Positions 26,451-36,727 of a stretch of 64,000 nt of DNA are shown here, one piece after another (positions within the stretch are counted from its first letter, which is position 1; each line of letters opens with the position of its first letter). The stretch lies in assembly GCA_030512335.1 (NCBI GenBank), contig JAULSU010000003.1, positions 4,154,001 to 4,218,000 on the forward strand, written 5' to 3'. A model generated the notes under the pieces. The model did not search any database and was not told the DNA's origin. It saw only the letters and a list, made by a program, of their open reading frames with translations. The position numbers and the translations under genes are program-made. This stretch comes from Immersiella caudata (lineage: Eukaryota > Ascomycota > Sordariomycetes > Sordariales > Lasiosphaeriaceae).

Positions 26451-27908
26451 ATGCACGGCCTCCAGAGCGTTGTTGTCTCGGCGCTCCTCGCCGGAGTTGC
26501 TTTTGGCGCCGTCGTTGAGAAGAAGCAGGCCAAGTTCAACTTCAAGAAGTAAGTGCTCGGTTCGGCCTCTCACCTTCGACAAAGCTGACAGGTTCAGTGT
26601 GGCTATTCGCAATGGCCAGTTCTCCCTCGACGTCGTCGACAAGCTGCATGAGGCCACCATGCCCAAGGTGGAGGCCTGGATGGCAAAGAAGAAGAGCAAC
26701 AAGTGCACGCTTGAGAACGCCGCCATCCGCCGCGAGTGGTTGGTCCCCCTTCCCTTCTTTCTCGGTGCTTCTTTCACTAAGGGGGGGTCTCCAGGTCCGA
26801 TCTCTCGGTTGCGGAACGCGAAGACTACGTCAAGGCAGTTCTATGCCTCCAGTCCAAGCCCGCAAAAGCCCCCAAAGACAGAGTCCCTGGCGCCCTCAGC
26901 CGCTTCGACGACTTCGTCGCCACACACATGACCACAACAGGCCCGCTCCACGGTCCCAACCAGTTGTTCGGTGGACACCGATACTACATCTGGATCTACG
27001 AGAAGGCTCTTCGCGAGGAGTGCGGCTACAAGGGCTATCAGCCGTACATCAACTACGACCGCTATGCACGGGATCCCATCAACTCGTCCATCTTCAACGG
27101 CAACTCGTCGAGCCTGAGTGGAAACGGCGCACCCAGCACCTATAATGGCGTGCCTATGCCATACCGCAGGCCGTACGACAAGATTGCCGCCCAGGGTGGC
27201 GGTGGTTGCGTTACCACGGGGCCGTTCAAAGACATGGTGGTGTCGCTCGGTCCGCTGTCGACGGTGCTCAGGGGCATCCCGCGTAACCCCCGTGCTGACG
27301 GCCTGGGCAGCAACCCGCGTTGCTTGCGGAGAGATATCAACAAGGAGTCGGCCCTGGGTGCGACGGCAAACTACACCTACAGTTTGATTATGAATCACCC
27401 CAACATTGACGACTTCTTCAATCGCTATCTCGGCATGCCGCAGCTAATGAACGACAATCATCCTTGGGGAGTGAGTGTGCCCTTACTGCTCCTTAAAACG
27501 TCAATGCTGACAAGTTATCTAGCTACACAACGCTGGACACTACATCGTTGGTGGTGACCCTGGAGGTGTATGTATTCTTGTCCCTCCAAGCAATTCAAGT
27601 CTAATGTAGCTGTCTAGGACTTCTATGCTTCCCCCGGAGACCCGTACTTCTACTTCCATCACGGCATGCTCGATCGCGTTTGGTGGATCTGGCAGATGCA
27701 AGACCCCGAGAAGCGAGTCCCGCTGATTCCCACAGGTGCTGGGTCGGGAATGCCAGGCATGCCCGGCATGGGTTTTGGTCCGACGCCGGTGGGCAACCCG
27801 GCCGACCAACTCATTGACTTGAACTGGTCAGCGCCCAAGGTCAAGGTGGGCGACGTCCACGACTCCCTTGGCGGGCTGGACGGGGAGATGTGTTACATTT
27901 ACGTCTAG
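26451..27908 (+). CDS. Secreted tyrosinase-like type 3 copper protein
   Basis: Five exons: 26451-26548, 26598-26738, 26795-27470, 27523-27567, 27618-27908; 416 residues. The N-terminus is a signal peptide (hydrophobic stretch ending ...AGVAFGAV), so it is probably secreted. The tyrosinase central domain has candidate CuA histidines at about H124, H132 and H141 (VATHM, LHGPN, GGHRYYIW) and CuB histidines at about H307, H311 and H334/H335 (LHNAGHYIVGG, FYFHHGMLDRVWW). The family oxidises phenols to quinones using two coppers, or acts on related substrates. One oddity is Gly-Gly before the third CuA His where most members have Trp (WHR). The C-terminus ends soon after the domain (GEMCYIYV), without the long maturation extension of classical intracellular tyrosinases. 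Intron 4 has two overlapping donors; only GTATGT at 27568 keeps the frame. Confidence 0.9.
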
Positions 27909-28127
27909 AGGTGGCTGGCATTCACTCATTCCACGGCAAAATATCAAGTACGGAAGGGTCATTTACAAATATTTTATATTTCGTTTACACGTTCTCTATG
28001 TGCATAGAAAAGACACCCCTTGAATCGGTCCTACCGATTGTTTTTGGATATGTTGGCATCCTCCTGCTCAGCATCCTGGTACTCAGAGTCCGACCCAGGA
28101 TCTGTCACCTCCTCAGAGACCGTCGCC

Positions 28128-30320
28128 TCAGCATCCGTCCCCAACACATCCCCCAAGGCCTCGGCAACCACCTTCAAACACCCGACTGCCTTTTCCCAGA
28201 CCCATCACCAAAAGCCATCCCAGATCACCCTTGAACAACTCGACCAAAACCCACCCCATCGCCGCCGCCATCGGCGCCATCATCCTCATCCATCCCACCT
28301 CCACACACATCTCTCCCAATTCTGCAACCAAGACAGCTCCCACCCTCACAATCGGCCCTAGGATCAGCATCCCGACCAACAAGACCAACCTCTGCATATA
28401 CACCGTCTGCTTCCGGTACAGTACCACTGCGTAGAGGGCACGAACAGGCCACCGCCAAACGAATCTCTCCAAATCGCCCAGGATAGTCTGGACGTATGCA
28501 TGGAGTCGAGGGTTGCTTGGGGCCGGGCGGATACCAGGTGAGATGACGAAGAAGAGGAAGGTTAGGAGGAGGGGGAGGAAGATGCCGAGAGCGGTGGTGG
28601 AGAGGAGGGAGGAAAAGGAGGAGGGGAGGTGAGAGGAGGAGAAGGTATAGATGGAATAGAGAATGGGGAAGAGGTAGGTCCAGGTGTAGGACAGGGTGGG
28701 GGAGAGGTAGAAGAGAACTGGGGAGAGGTAGGAGTGGATGGTATAAGCGTAGGGGACGACGAGGGCGAAGAATTGCGCGAGGGTCTCGGTGAGGACGTTG
28801 TGCAGGCATTCCGTCCAGGCGTTGGCCAAGGTGGCGCACTTGGTGCGGGTGCTGGTGCTTACTGGGGTTCTGGTGGGGGGAGACTTGGGCGCCGGGGAGG
28901 CCTTGGTATTGGAGGAGGTCTTGGTTTTGGAGCTCGAAGACTTGGAAGTGGTTGACTTGGTGGTTGACTTCGTAGTTGACTTCGTAGGTGACTTGGTCTT
29001 GGTCTTGGAGCTGGTCTCAGAGGAGCTAGTCTCAGAGGACGCAGTCTCGGAAGACTCATAAGTACCAGAAGAAGACTTACCCCTGGAGAAGGAAGACATG
29101 ACCTTGGAGAAGAGGGTCTCACCCGTCTCTGTCTCTGCCTCAGTGGAAGACTCGAGCTTGGCGCAAGTCTCAACCTCAGGTGCGGTCTCAGTTGGGAAGA
29201 AAGGAGACGTGAACTTGGAGAAGAAGCCTCCTGTCTTGCCAGTGGCCTCGGTTGTAGACCCGGAGCAAAGCTCGGTCACCGTCTCGGTTGACGTCTTCTT
29301 AGTCGATGGCTTCTCCTTGGTCGTCGTACGGGCCTTGCTTGAAGTAGGCTCTGTATCAACAGTGGTAGAATCGGTCTTGGTTGAAGTCTCGACCTTGGGC
29401 TTGTCAGAAGACTTTTGAGTGGAGGAAGAGGCAGAGGCAGAGGCAGAGGCAGAGGCAGAGGAAGAGGAAGAGGAAGAGGAAGAGGAAGAGGAAGAGGAAG
29501 AGGAAGAGGAAGAAGACTCAGCCTTGGCCTTGCTGGAAGGCTTCTTGGTAGAGAAAGAGGAAGACTCAGTCTTGGCCTCAGTAAAAGACTCAGACTCGAT
29601 CTCGGACTTTTCGGTCGGGGTCTTGGAAGAAGACTTGGGCTTAGCTTTTGTAGAAGACTCAGACTTCTTCGCCTCAGCCGGAGTATCCTGCGACGAGTCA
29701 GCACTAGGTGCACAAGACCACGCCCCAATAATGGTCGTGTCCTCACCCTCAGCCTTGGCCTCGAATCCGAACCTAGGCCTGCACCCGCGCTGGTCCTTGC
29801 TTAAAAGGCCGTCCACAATCCCCTGAAAGTATGCCTCGGCCTTCTCACCGTTGCACGCCTGGGGAACGCCATACCAGTCCGGAGTCTGAGTCTCGCGGTG
29901 GTACTCGCATCGTTTAACGGGATCTACGAGAGTGTTGTAAGCAGCCTGCGCAATAAAAAGCATCTGCTCCTTCTGGCTACGCCTTGCCGTCTTACCGATG
30001 TGCTCGACTGTCTTGTCGTATGCGACCTTGGTGTCCGCCGACCAGGTCCGGAAAGTCACACCGAGGATGTCATACGGGGTTTGGTGACACTTGTTGATTC
30101 CAGGGCTGGGATCGGCTGTGTACACGAGGTATCCGAAAGCGCCCCCGTAAAAGCCGCCGAAGGGGATCCAGGCTGCGGAAAACTTGGTGGGGAGCCAGTG
30201 GTTGAGGATGCCGGTCTCGACGACAGGGATGTGCCCGGGTTGAACGGGGTTGTCTACCAGGCAGGTGATGGTTGTGATGAGCATGGCCAGCCATGCCCAC
30301 AGGATGAAGAGCCTCTTCAT
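28128..30320 (-). CDS. Membrane protein with degenerate J domain and serine-rich tract
   Basis: Long intronless minus-strand frame; it is open from 30398, but the Met at 30320 directly precedes a signal-like segment (MKRLFILWAWLAMLITTIT), so I start there (730 residues). Residues ~80-141 resemble a DnaJ domain (TPYDILGV...AAYNTLVDPVKRCEYHRE), but the HPD tripeptide that activates Hsp70 is replaced by HIG at about 107-109. Next comes a ~300-residue Ser/Thr/Lys/Glu-rich region with an unbroken serine/Ser-Ala tract, then several hydrophobic segments (LAQFFALVVPYAYTIHSYL, GIFLPLLLTFLFFVI, LVLLVGMLILGPIVRV) suggesting a multi-pass C-terminus. Function is unknown; a lumenal or scaffolding J-like protein in the secretory membrane is an inference. 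The C-terminus is doubtful: a neighbouring frame stays coding-like to a stop at 28031, suggesting a missed ~43-bp intron or an indel near 28190-28240. Confidence 0.8.
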   Translation of the reverse strand: MKRLFILWAWLAMLITTITCLVDNPVQPGHIPVVETGILNHWLPTKFSAAWIPFGGFYGGAFGYLVYTADPSPGINKCHQTPYDILGVTFRTWSADTKVAYDKTVEHIGKTARRSQKEQMLFIAQAAYNTLVDPVKRCEYHRETQTPDWYGVPQACNGEKAEAYFQGIVDGLLSKDQRGCRPRFGFEAKAEGEDTTIIGAWSCAPSADSSQDTPAEAKKSESSTKAKPKSSSKTPTEKSEIESESFTEAKTESSSFSTKKPSSKAKAESSSSSSSSSSSSSSSSSSSSASASASASASSSTQKSSDKPKVETSTKTDSTTVDTEPTSSKARTTTKEKPSTKKTSTETVTELCSGSTTEATGKTGGFFSKFTSPFFPTETAPEVETCAKLESSTEAETETGETLFSKVMSSFSRGKSSSGTYESSETASSETSSSETSSKTKTKSPTKSTTKSTTKSTTSKSSSSKTKTSSNTKASPAPKSPPTRTPVSTSTRTKCATLANAWTECLHNVLTETLAQFFALVVPYAYTIHSYLSPVLFYLSPTLSYTWTYLFPILYSIYTFSSSHLPSSFSSLLSTTALGIFLPLLLTFLFFVISPGIRPAPSNPRLHAYVQTILGDLERFVWRWPVRALYAVVLYRKQTVYMQRLVLLVGMLILGPIVRVGAVLVAELGEMCVEVGWMRMMAPMAAAMGWVLVELFKGDLGWLLVMGLGKGSRVFEGGCRGLGGCVGDGC
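29421..29514. repeat. Purine-rich hexanucleotide tandem repeat (GGCAGA/GAAGAG)
   Basis: About five GGCAGA units followed by about eight GAAGAG units on the plus strand, encoding the Ser-Ala and poly-Ser run of the minus-strand membrane protein. An asymmetric purine strand of this length can form triplex DNA and is prone to slippage. Confidence 0.9.
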
Positions 30321-30794
30321 TTTTGAGATGCGGGAAGAATGGTGTTTCTTTCTAGGTTGTTGTTCTTGTTGTGTTTTTGGCTTGAGCTTGAGTCTCACAG
30401 ATTGATATGTGGGAGAAGCGCAAGCGTATTATGAGGATTTGGAAAGCTGAAGACGAGCCAGGTCGGCTGGTTTTGATATGAGAGAGGTGAGAGTCTGTGG
30501 AGAGAATGGCTGGGAGGACCAACAAGTGTATCGTTCTGACGTCGTGAAAGGGGCTCGTCGTGTCAAAGACCGACATTCGGCAGAGACCAAAGCGTGACTT
30601 GATAACTGTTTCTTTGTCGATCGGGTCGCCGCAATGTCTGATTCTCCCTCGAAACTAATTCTCTTTGTTGACTTGCACTTGTACCCCTGACAAGGATGCT
30701 AGCTCCACCAAAGTCAGTGAGGCCACAAACTATGGGCCAAAAGGGGACCACCCACTGGCGAAAAGAAGCGAACAAAGGATTTGCCCCAATGCGA

Positions 30795-30868
30795 TGATCA
30801 AGCCTGGGTTCGATCCGGAGACCTTCAGTGTGCTAGACTGACGTGATAACTAACTACACCACTCGACC
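30795..30868 (-). tRNA. tRNA-Val-like sequence with AGC anticodon, possibly degenerate
   Basis: A 74-base cloverleaf can be drawn on the minus strand: acceptor GGTCGAG/CTTGATC (two G-U pairs), D arm starting GTGTAGTTAG, anticodon stem TCAGT/ACTGA with loop CTAGCAC, and T arm TCCGG-ATCGAAC-CCAGG with one C-A mismatch. The body resembles fungal tRNA-Val, but the anticodon reads AGC (Ala), the Ala identity pair G3-U70 is absent, and T-loop position 54 is A instead of T. A box-B-like GATCGAACC is kept. It shares these oddities with the copy at 51855-51928. It is probably a tRNA-derived pseudogene family; a functional odd tRNA cannot be excluded. Confidence 0.6.
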
Positions 30869-30938
30869 GTGCGCCTTGTGGTTTTGATGTGGACATGATT
30901 CCGAATTTCACCCATGTCCCTTTTTTGTCCACAAGCCC

Positions 30939-31878
30939 CTACACATCGTCAATCGCCATCTGTCTGTTGCAAACTGTTAGTTCCTGTATCCCTTGAACCA
31001 AAAAGAGGATCACAAACCCATTCAACCAAGTCAACTCCACATCCTTCAAAAACACCGTCCCCCATCGGTCCCAACCATCGGGTTTCATCCCCTCCTCCCA
31101 CTCCCTAAACCCCTTCTGCAGCAGTTGTCAGCTCCTCACCCCCCCTGGAATGACAGAAAAAGCAGAGGACACTTACAATCAACTCAAAAACCCCTTCCAC
31201 ATTCTCCTCACTCATCTCCCCACACGCCTTCTCAATCGCCTGCACCACCCCCTCCGGCTTCTCCTCCGCCGCCTCCAGCTCCTTCAACGCCCACTTGTGA
31301 AACGGATACAACTTCTCGTTCCACGCCAGCACCAACCTTATCCCAAACAAACACATCTTGCTCACCGCCAGACTGATCAAAAACACGTTTCCCTTCTTCC
31401 TAGCCTCGGTAGAGAACCAATGCCAAGCTGCGAATTGTGTGCGAAAGGACTTTAACCGTTCCTTTTGGAGGTCGAGAGGGTAACTCCCAGCCTTGCGAAC
31501 GAGCTCTTCGAGTTCCGGTACGCGGCTGGAGAGGATGTGCGCGTGTGAAAAGGCATAGCGCGCAGGCTCGCTTCCGCGCTCGGCAACGGAGCGGATGAAG
31601 TCGAGCGTGGTGAACTTGCCGTCGATGTAGCCGTCGGGGTAGGGCGCGAGCTCGACGTTGCGGTAGGTTGCGTAGCCAGTGGCGAGCTGGGCGGCGTGGT
31701 CTTCGGGGGAGAGGACGATCATGACGTCGACGTCGGAGGAGGGGAGGGCGTAGCCGTGGGTGATGGAGCCGCCGAGGATGAGGGCGAGGACTTTGGGGTC
31801 GGCTTGGAGGTGGGCCGTGATGTTTTGGACGGCTTGGAGGTGGTGTGGGAGCATCGCGGGGAGGGAGGTGGATGACAT
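30939..31878 (-). CDS. Nucleotidyltransferase-fold (Pol beta superfamily) protein
   Basis: Exons on the minus strand: 31878-31177, 31115-31018 and 30963-30939, with introns of 61 and 54 bp; 274 residues. The second intron is a multiple of three with no in-frame stop, so retention is also readable, but splicing gives the tidy end ...LTWLNGQMAIDDV. Residues ~35-55 carry the nucleotidyltransferase signature GGSITHGYALPSSDVDVMIV: G-S at the start and the metal-binding pair D49/D51. The rest is helical (AWHWFSTEARKKGN, WALKELEAAEE) with WEEGMKPDGWDRWG near the end, like the helical C-terminal half of MNT-type or nucleotidyltransferase/antibiotic-resistance-like proteins. Predicted to transfer a nucleotide to a protein or small molecule; the substrate is unknown. 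No signal peptide, so probably cytosolic. Confidence 0.82.
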
Positions 31879-33278
31879 GTTGGGTGGTGTTTACTTGGCG
31901 AAAGGGGGGAAGTTGGAAAAAGGGGGAGGGCTGGAAAAGGGGGGATGGTTGGTCTCACGGGAGGAGGGGGGCGAGGGAATGCTGAAAGTGAACTATATTT
32001 ATGCTGATTTAACGCTGCCAGAGACTCACACGACCGCCATTAATACCTCACGCCCCTTGGGCCATTGGAGAAGACTTGGTTCATCATCCGAAGTCGGTCG
32101 CCTGACCCGGATAAATGTCGGATGCCAGAGTTGCCTTGTGTGGTAGCGTGCGGCGGTAGTATGGCGATAGTACGAAGGCGGTGGGCCTGGATTGGTTTAG
32201 ATATAAAGGCGGTCTGCAGAATGAGCTCCTTCGGCGCGTCGCAAGACCGCCGATAGGTCTAGAAGTACCGATCCGTTCGGTATCAGAGCCTTGGCCGGAG
32301 GTGAAGCCCCACCCATCGCCGGCCCGATGTGCCGTCTCGGGCGGTCTCGGGGGGTCCACACCACCGGTCCGGCATTTAGGGGGGACCTGCTCGCGGTAGT
32401 GAGTATTACCCGTGATTGCTGCTGTCTCGGGTCAAATGTGTCACCAACTCGGAGTTGTGGATCTCGCACGACTCGCGATGTGGCATGTGGGCTGACAACT
32501 GGTGTTCGGCCTTGTGTTCAGCCGCTTTCTGACATCAAAAGCTGGTTGCTCATTTCACGAAGCGCTAGTGGGGGCCGAAAAGCCCTGACGTTGCGGTGCA
32601 CCCAAGCTGCAGAGCCAGGGGGGTGGGGGGGAGGGTCGCCAATTTTAGCACTGTTCCCTGGAGCTTCTACCCGGAAATCGGGAGAGCCGCAATTGACTTC
32701 GCAGTGAGGGGCGCTTTTGATGTCTTTATTTTCGCATGGCCTTGCTGAGAAGTTGGACTTGCGCGCCGTGTCAGTTCTCAACGGCCCTGCAGCTGAGCAG
32801 CGAGCAGGTGCTGGCCGGGCCGGTGTCGCGATGTCCGCATTCTTTGTCAAGAGCGTGATCGAGTTTGTTGGCCAGCTCAGAGTCAATCGCTCGCTGTGCA
32901 ACTGTCACGGATGAACTGTCGCAGAGCAAACAGAGCAGTACTTGCAGTACGGCCGTTTTCCTTGAAACATGTTGATCGCCTGGCTGGCCATGCCATCCAT
33001 GATCCCGGCGACCTGTCACACTGACTTTAGGACTGGGGAGGCAATCCTAGAGGATTCGGCTCGCACTGCGAGCTGGCAAGCCGAATCTGACGCTTCCAAT
33101 AATGTGGCGCTTCCGTAATAAAAGGGGCGTTACAGCTGTTCCCGCGCACCCTGCGCTGACCACTTGCCCTTTCCGATCGTTTTGGCACTTGCTTCCTCAC
33201 CGACGAGAGTGACTCTGATCTTGCGAGTCGTCCGAAGCTCTGTTCCCTGAGCATCTAGTAGTTGCTAGCAGTATCGCC
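31879..33278. other. Divergent intergenic region
   Basis: Promoter space between the nucleotidyltransferase gene (minus) and the surface-protein gene (plus). I see no supported gene. A minus-strand frame at 32518-32901 has no recognisable domain. Confidence 0.5.
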
Positions 33279-34469
33279 ATGAAGACGCGGTCGGCCCCTG
33301 CCCGATGCGGGCTGAGACTCCTTGCCCTGTCGTGGCTCGCCAGCGCGGTGTCCGCGAACAACAAGTTGACGAGCACGCCTGCGAACTTTCGAGGCTTCAG
33401 ACTGCACACAAATGGCGCCGGTAAGTTTGGTCACAGCGATTCGCCCCTGATTGGCAGCCTCTGACGGTGCATCTTAGTGGAAACCATCACTTGCTCAGAC
33501 TCTGCGACCTTCTTCACATCGAGCACGTACGCTGCGTGTTGTTACCCCGGCGAGAGATGCAACTTTGCGACAGCGTGTGAAAGTGGGACGGCGTCGAGGA
33601 TATTCTCGGGGACCTACACATGGTCAGTACTCGTAGCAGAACTGTCATGTCCACTGTTGTTGACGTGAAGCAGTGATCCTGAGTTCCCCGATTGTTATAC
33701 GATGACGGTGTATGCTAGCTACCCGTCGGCGGACGAGAGCTGGCTGATGAGAGGATGCGCGACTAACTGGAGGGCCTCTACGATCTACCGTGAGATCGTT
33801 ACTTCGACGTCGACATCCACGACAACGAGCGCAACAGCAGGCGCGTCGGTGCCAACCACAACTCCCACGGCTACTGGGACCGCCGCTGGGGCTGGAGGGG
33901 AGCCGACAGGTGAGCCCGTCGCGTCAAGTTCGCCATCGCAAGCTTGGATTGCTGGCGCCGTGATCGGTCCGTTGGTGGCTTTGGCGATTCTAGGAGCCGT
34001 CGCATTCTGGTTGGGAAAGCGCAAGGGCAAAAAGAGCGCGGTGCAACCGATGCAGTCGGCGCAACCACCTAACGGTGCAGCGGCGAGCATGGCGGATCGA
34101 ACATCGTATTATCCCGTTCCCGGAGGACCCAACGGCGCTGCTGCGAGCTACTACCACAACGGTGTTCCAGAGGGCAAGCCTGGGTTCACCCACCACGACT
34201 CGCCGTCGTCCTTATCCGGTACGCCCAGTCCCGCGCCGACGTATGGATACCCGCAACCTGCGCAAGGCCCGTATTCTCCGCCGGTGCAGTATCCGGCGCA
34301 GTTTGCGGGGCCGCAGCTGGGAAAGCCTGAATACCCGCCGCAGTTCCAGCAGCCTCCACAGTATCCGGTGCAGCCTCCGGCACAACTTCCGGCACAGCTC
34401 CAGGGCTCGGAAGTATTTCCCAACCCGGCACACGCCGCAGAGCTGCCACACGATCCGTCTCACCGATGA
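33279..34469 (+). CDS. Single-pass cell-surface protein with Cys-rich ectodomain
   Basis: Three exons: 33279-33420, 33478-33622, 33674-34469; 360 residues. Domains in order: signal peptide (LLALSWLASAVSA), a short ectodomain with spaced cysteines (TCSDSATFF, ACCYPGERC, FATACESG, CDPEFPDCY, MRGCATNW), a Thr/Ser-rich stalk (TSTSTSTTTSATAG), a transmembrane helix at about residues 186-208 (IAGAVIGPLVALAILGAVAF) followed by stop-transfer GKRKGKK, then a Pro/Gln/Tyr-rich cytosolic tail. This layout is common among fungal WSC/Mid2-like wall-sensor or adhesin proteins, but I do not recognise a WSC domain. Function is inferred only from topology. Confidence 0.82.
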
Positions 34470-36727
34470 AAAGAGATATGGGCATTGGCAGACGGAAATA
34501 GAGGACAAGCGGCGGAGGATTTTCTTCATTATGGGTTAGGTATCAATTCGGCTGCTCCTCTGGCAGTGCGTTGTGTGTGCTGCTGCTGCGCCCTCCGTCG
34601 GAACTTGCCGCGGAGAATGGGACGATGTTGCGCTGCAGTTGGCTGGCATGTCTGGGTTTCTCAGGGGTTGCGCACCCTGTCGCATCTGGTTGGCCCTGGT
34701 CAGAGAGCATCGAGATGCACGCTAGAGAGGCATTTTCTCTTGCCCACACGTGGTCCGATCCGCGTGGGAAGTGCGAAATGCAACGGCTCAGAGGCAAAAG
34801 CAGATGCCGCGCCGGCCTCGCGCACTCGTGATTTCTTGACGTCAATGGAGGGGGATATCTTAGAACGAGATAATATTGCGCTGGGAATCGACGCCGCCCT
34901 ACGAATGAATTGCCTTTCTTGGTGCGCTCTGTTGATCCCCTGTGCCGTGTCCTGCGGTTCCTGTGGGGCCCTGCTGAGCAACCCTAAAAGGTGGGGTAGA
35001 GAGGTCTGACAGGTTCTTGCAGGTATCTCTCCTGTGTGCTGCGCGTCCCGAGCCAGAAGAAAAGCGATTCTGAAGAGCACAGCGTGGAAAAGTGGGGCGA
35101 TGGGGCAGACCTGTTCATCGGCAGCGTGGAGGCGGAAGGAGGTCTGTGTTCCTCGGGCCAATCACCACGCGAGGGGGCGACGGTTGCTCAGACGATGTGG
35201 GGCACACAGAGCGACGCAGAATCGGCTTTGGTAGCCAATGCTCTGCGACCTTGGGTCCTGTGCCCACACCATCTCTCCGCGCCGCTGCAGCAGAGGCCGC
35301 AATGCAACTGGCAAAGGACTGGCATCGACAGCTTGTGTTGTTGCGACCACCAGGCATGATCAGGCGGGTCGAAATTTTGCCGTTTCTCTCATCTCCGTCC
35401 CCCCGCTGGCTATGCTTCCGTCCCAAAGGACGCCGTCGCAATCGGGCTCCACATCGCGGCACCGCGCCCGATGGAGTCACGGGAGATTGTCGATGCCCCC
35501 GGCTTGGATGCTACGGCGCGCAGCAGCAGGTGCTGTGTAAATGGATTTTGGCGGGGAAATTGATCGCGCAGGCCAGCAGACGGAGGAGGCGGCCCGGAGC
35601 TGGAGCATGGCGAGTCAGCGTCATTTTCATCAATTCCCACCGCTTCGCCAGACAGATATCCGTCCAGTCGCATCTCTTTCTGCTCTTGCATCACAGCACC
35701 CATGACTCTCGGCTGCTGTGTCGGTGAAGGCATGGACCATCTCGACCCCGGTGGGCGGTCGCCCGTGTTCACGCAGCGCGGGGCCACAGCTGCTTCCGAA
35801 CCCAGAGGTGTGCGCTCGGACGGTGATAAGATGGCGCAGACGCACTCTCGCCAAAAATGCTGCGGGAGTGAGGGAGCGACTTGGTCGCCTTTGGTAAGGT
35901 GGAAATTACGTCCAAGGATCCGGGTCACACCTTCGGGGCCCTGAGGGACCAGTCCCGGGCGCGCTCATTGGCTGAAGCAACATTCTAGAACAAATGGAGG
36001 AAGGCACGCTCACCGCGGTCCGCCGTCGTCTTGACACACCTGTGGAGAGAACGGACAAGCCAGAGAGGCCAGACGAATCTGCGAAAGCCCACTGGGCGCA
36101 CACACCCTCCTCGCCTCCTGCCCTGCCCTTCCCCCTCCGCGTCTCAGCAAGCGGGCTGCCCTGCTGCCTGCCTGAAAGCTACCCTGCTCGCACCTCACTG
36201 GCCCGCTTGTAACTGGTGGTCGGTGCCGTCCTTGCCCTCTCCTGCCGCTGCCGCTGCTCTGCTGCTTTTCTCGCCCGCTAGTGAGCTGCTGGCTCGACCG
36301 GTGCGGTCCCAGGTCGGTTCCATATCCATGAAGTTGCAGCAGCGCTGCTTCCTACCCTCCACTGGTGTTGGCACCCTCCTCAGAACAGTCGCAGCAGGAC
36401 CTGATGCGGCAACGAAACTCGCCAAATTCCCCCTTCCCTTCTTAAAAACCACGGGCTCTCCCGAGGCGCGCCCACCCCCCTTCCCCCCTCATCAGTCGCC
36501 AGTCATCATCACCCGCAGCTGGCACATGGCTTGCTGTGCAGCCGCAACCGCCATCGCAACACAATTGCAATTCGCCATCGTCGACCGCTCATCGCCATCG
36601 CCATCGACGCCGCCGTCGACGTCCCCGAATTCGCCGTCGCTGCATGGGACGATTGGCCCTCGACTGATGTCGTCGCGGCATCCAGCCCTTCGAAACCACG
36701 CGTGTCCCCGATTACTCTAGCGATTGA
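34470..36727. other. Intergenic, no supported gene
   Basis: 3' flank of the surface-protein gene and promoter of the ankyrin gene. Several open frames of 100-230 codons overlap each other on both strands without domain signatures; the region near 36000-36700 is C-rich and probably leader/promoter. Confidence 0.5.
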
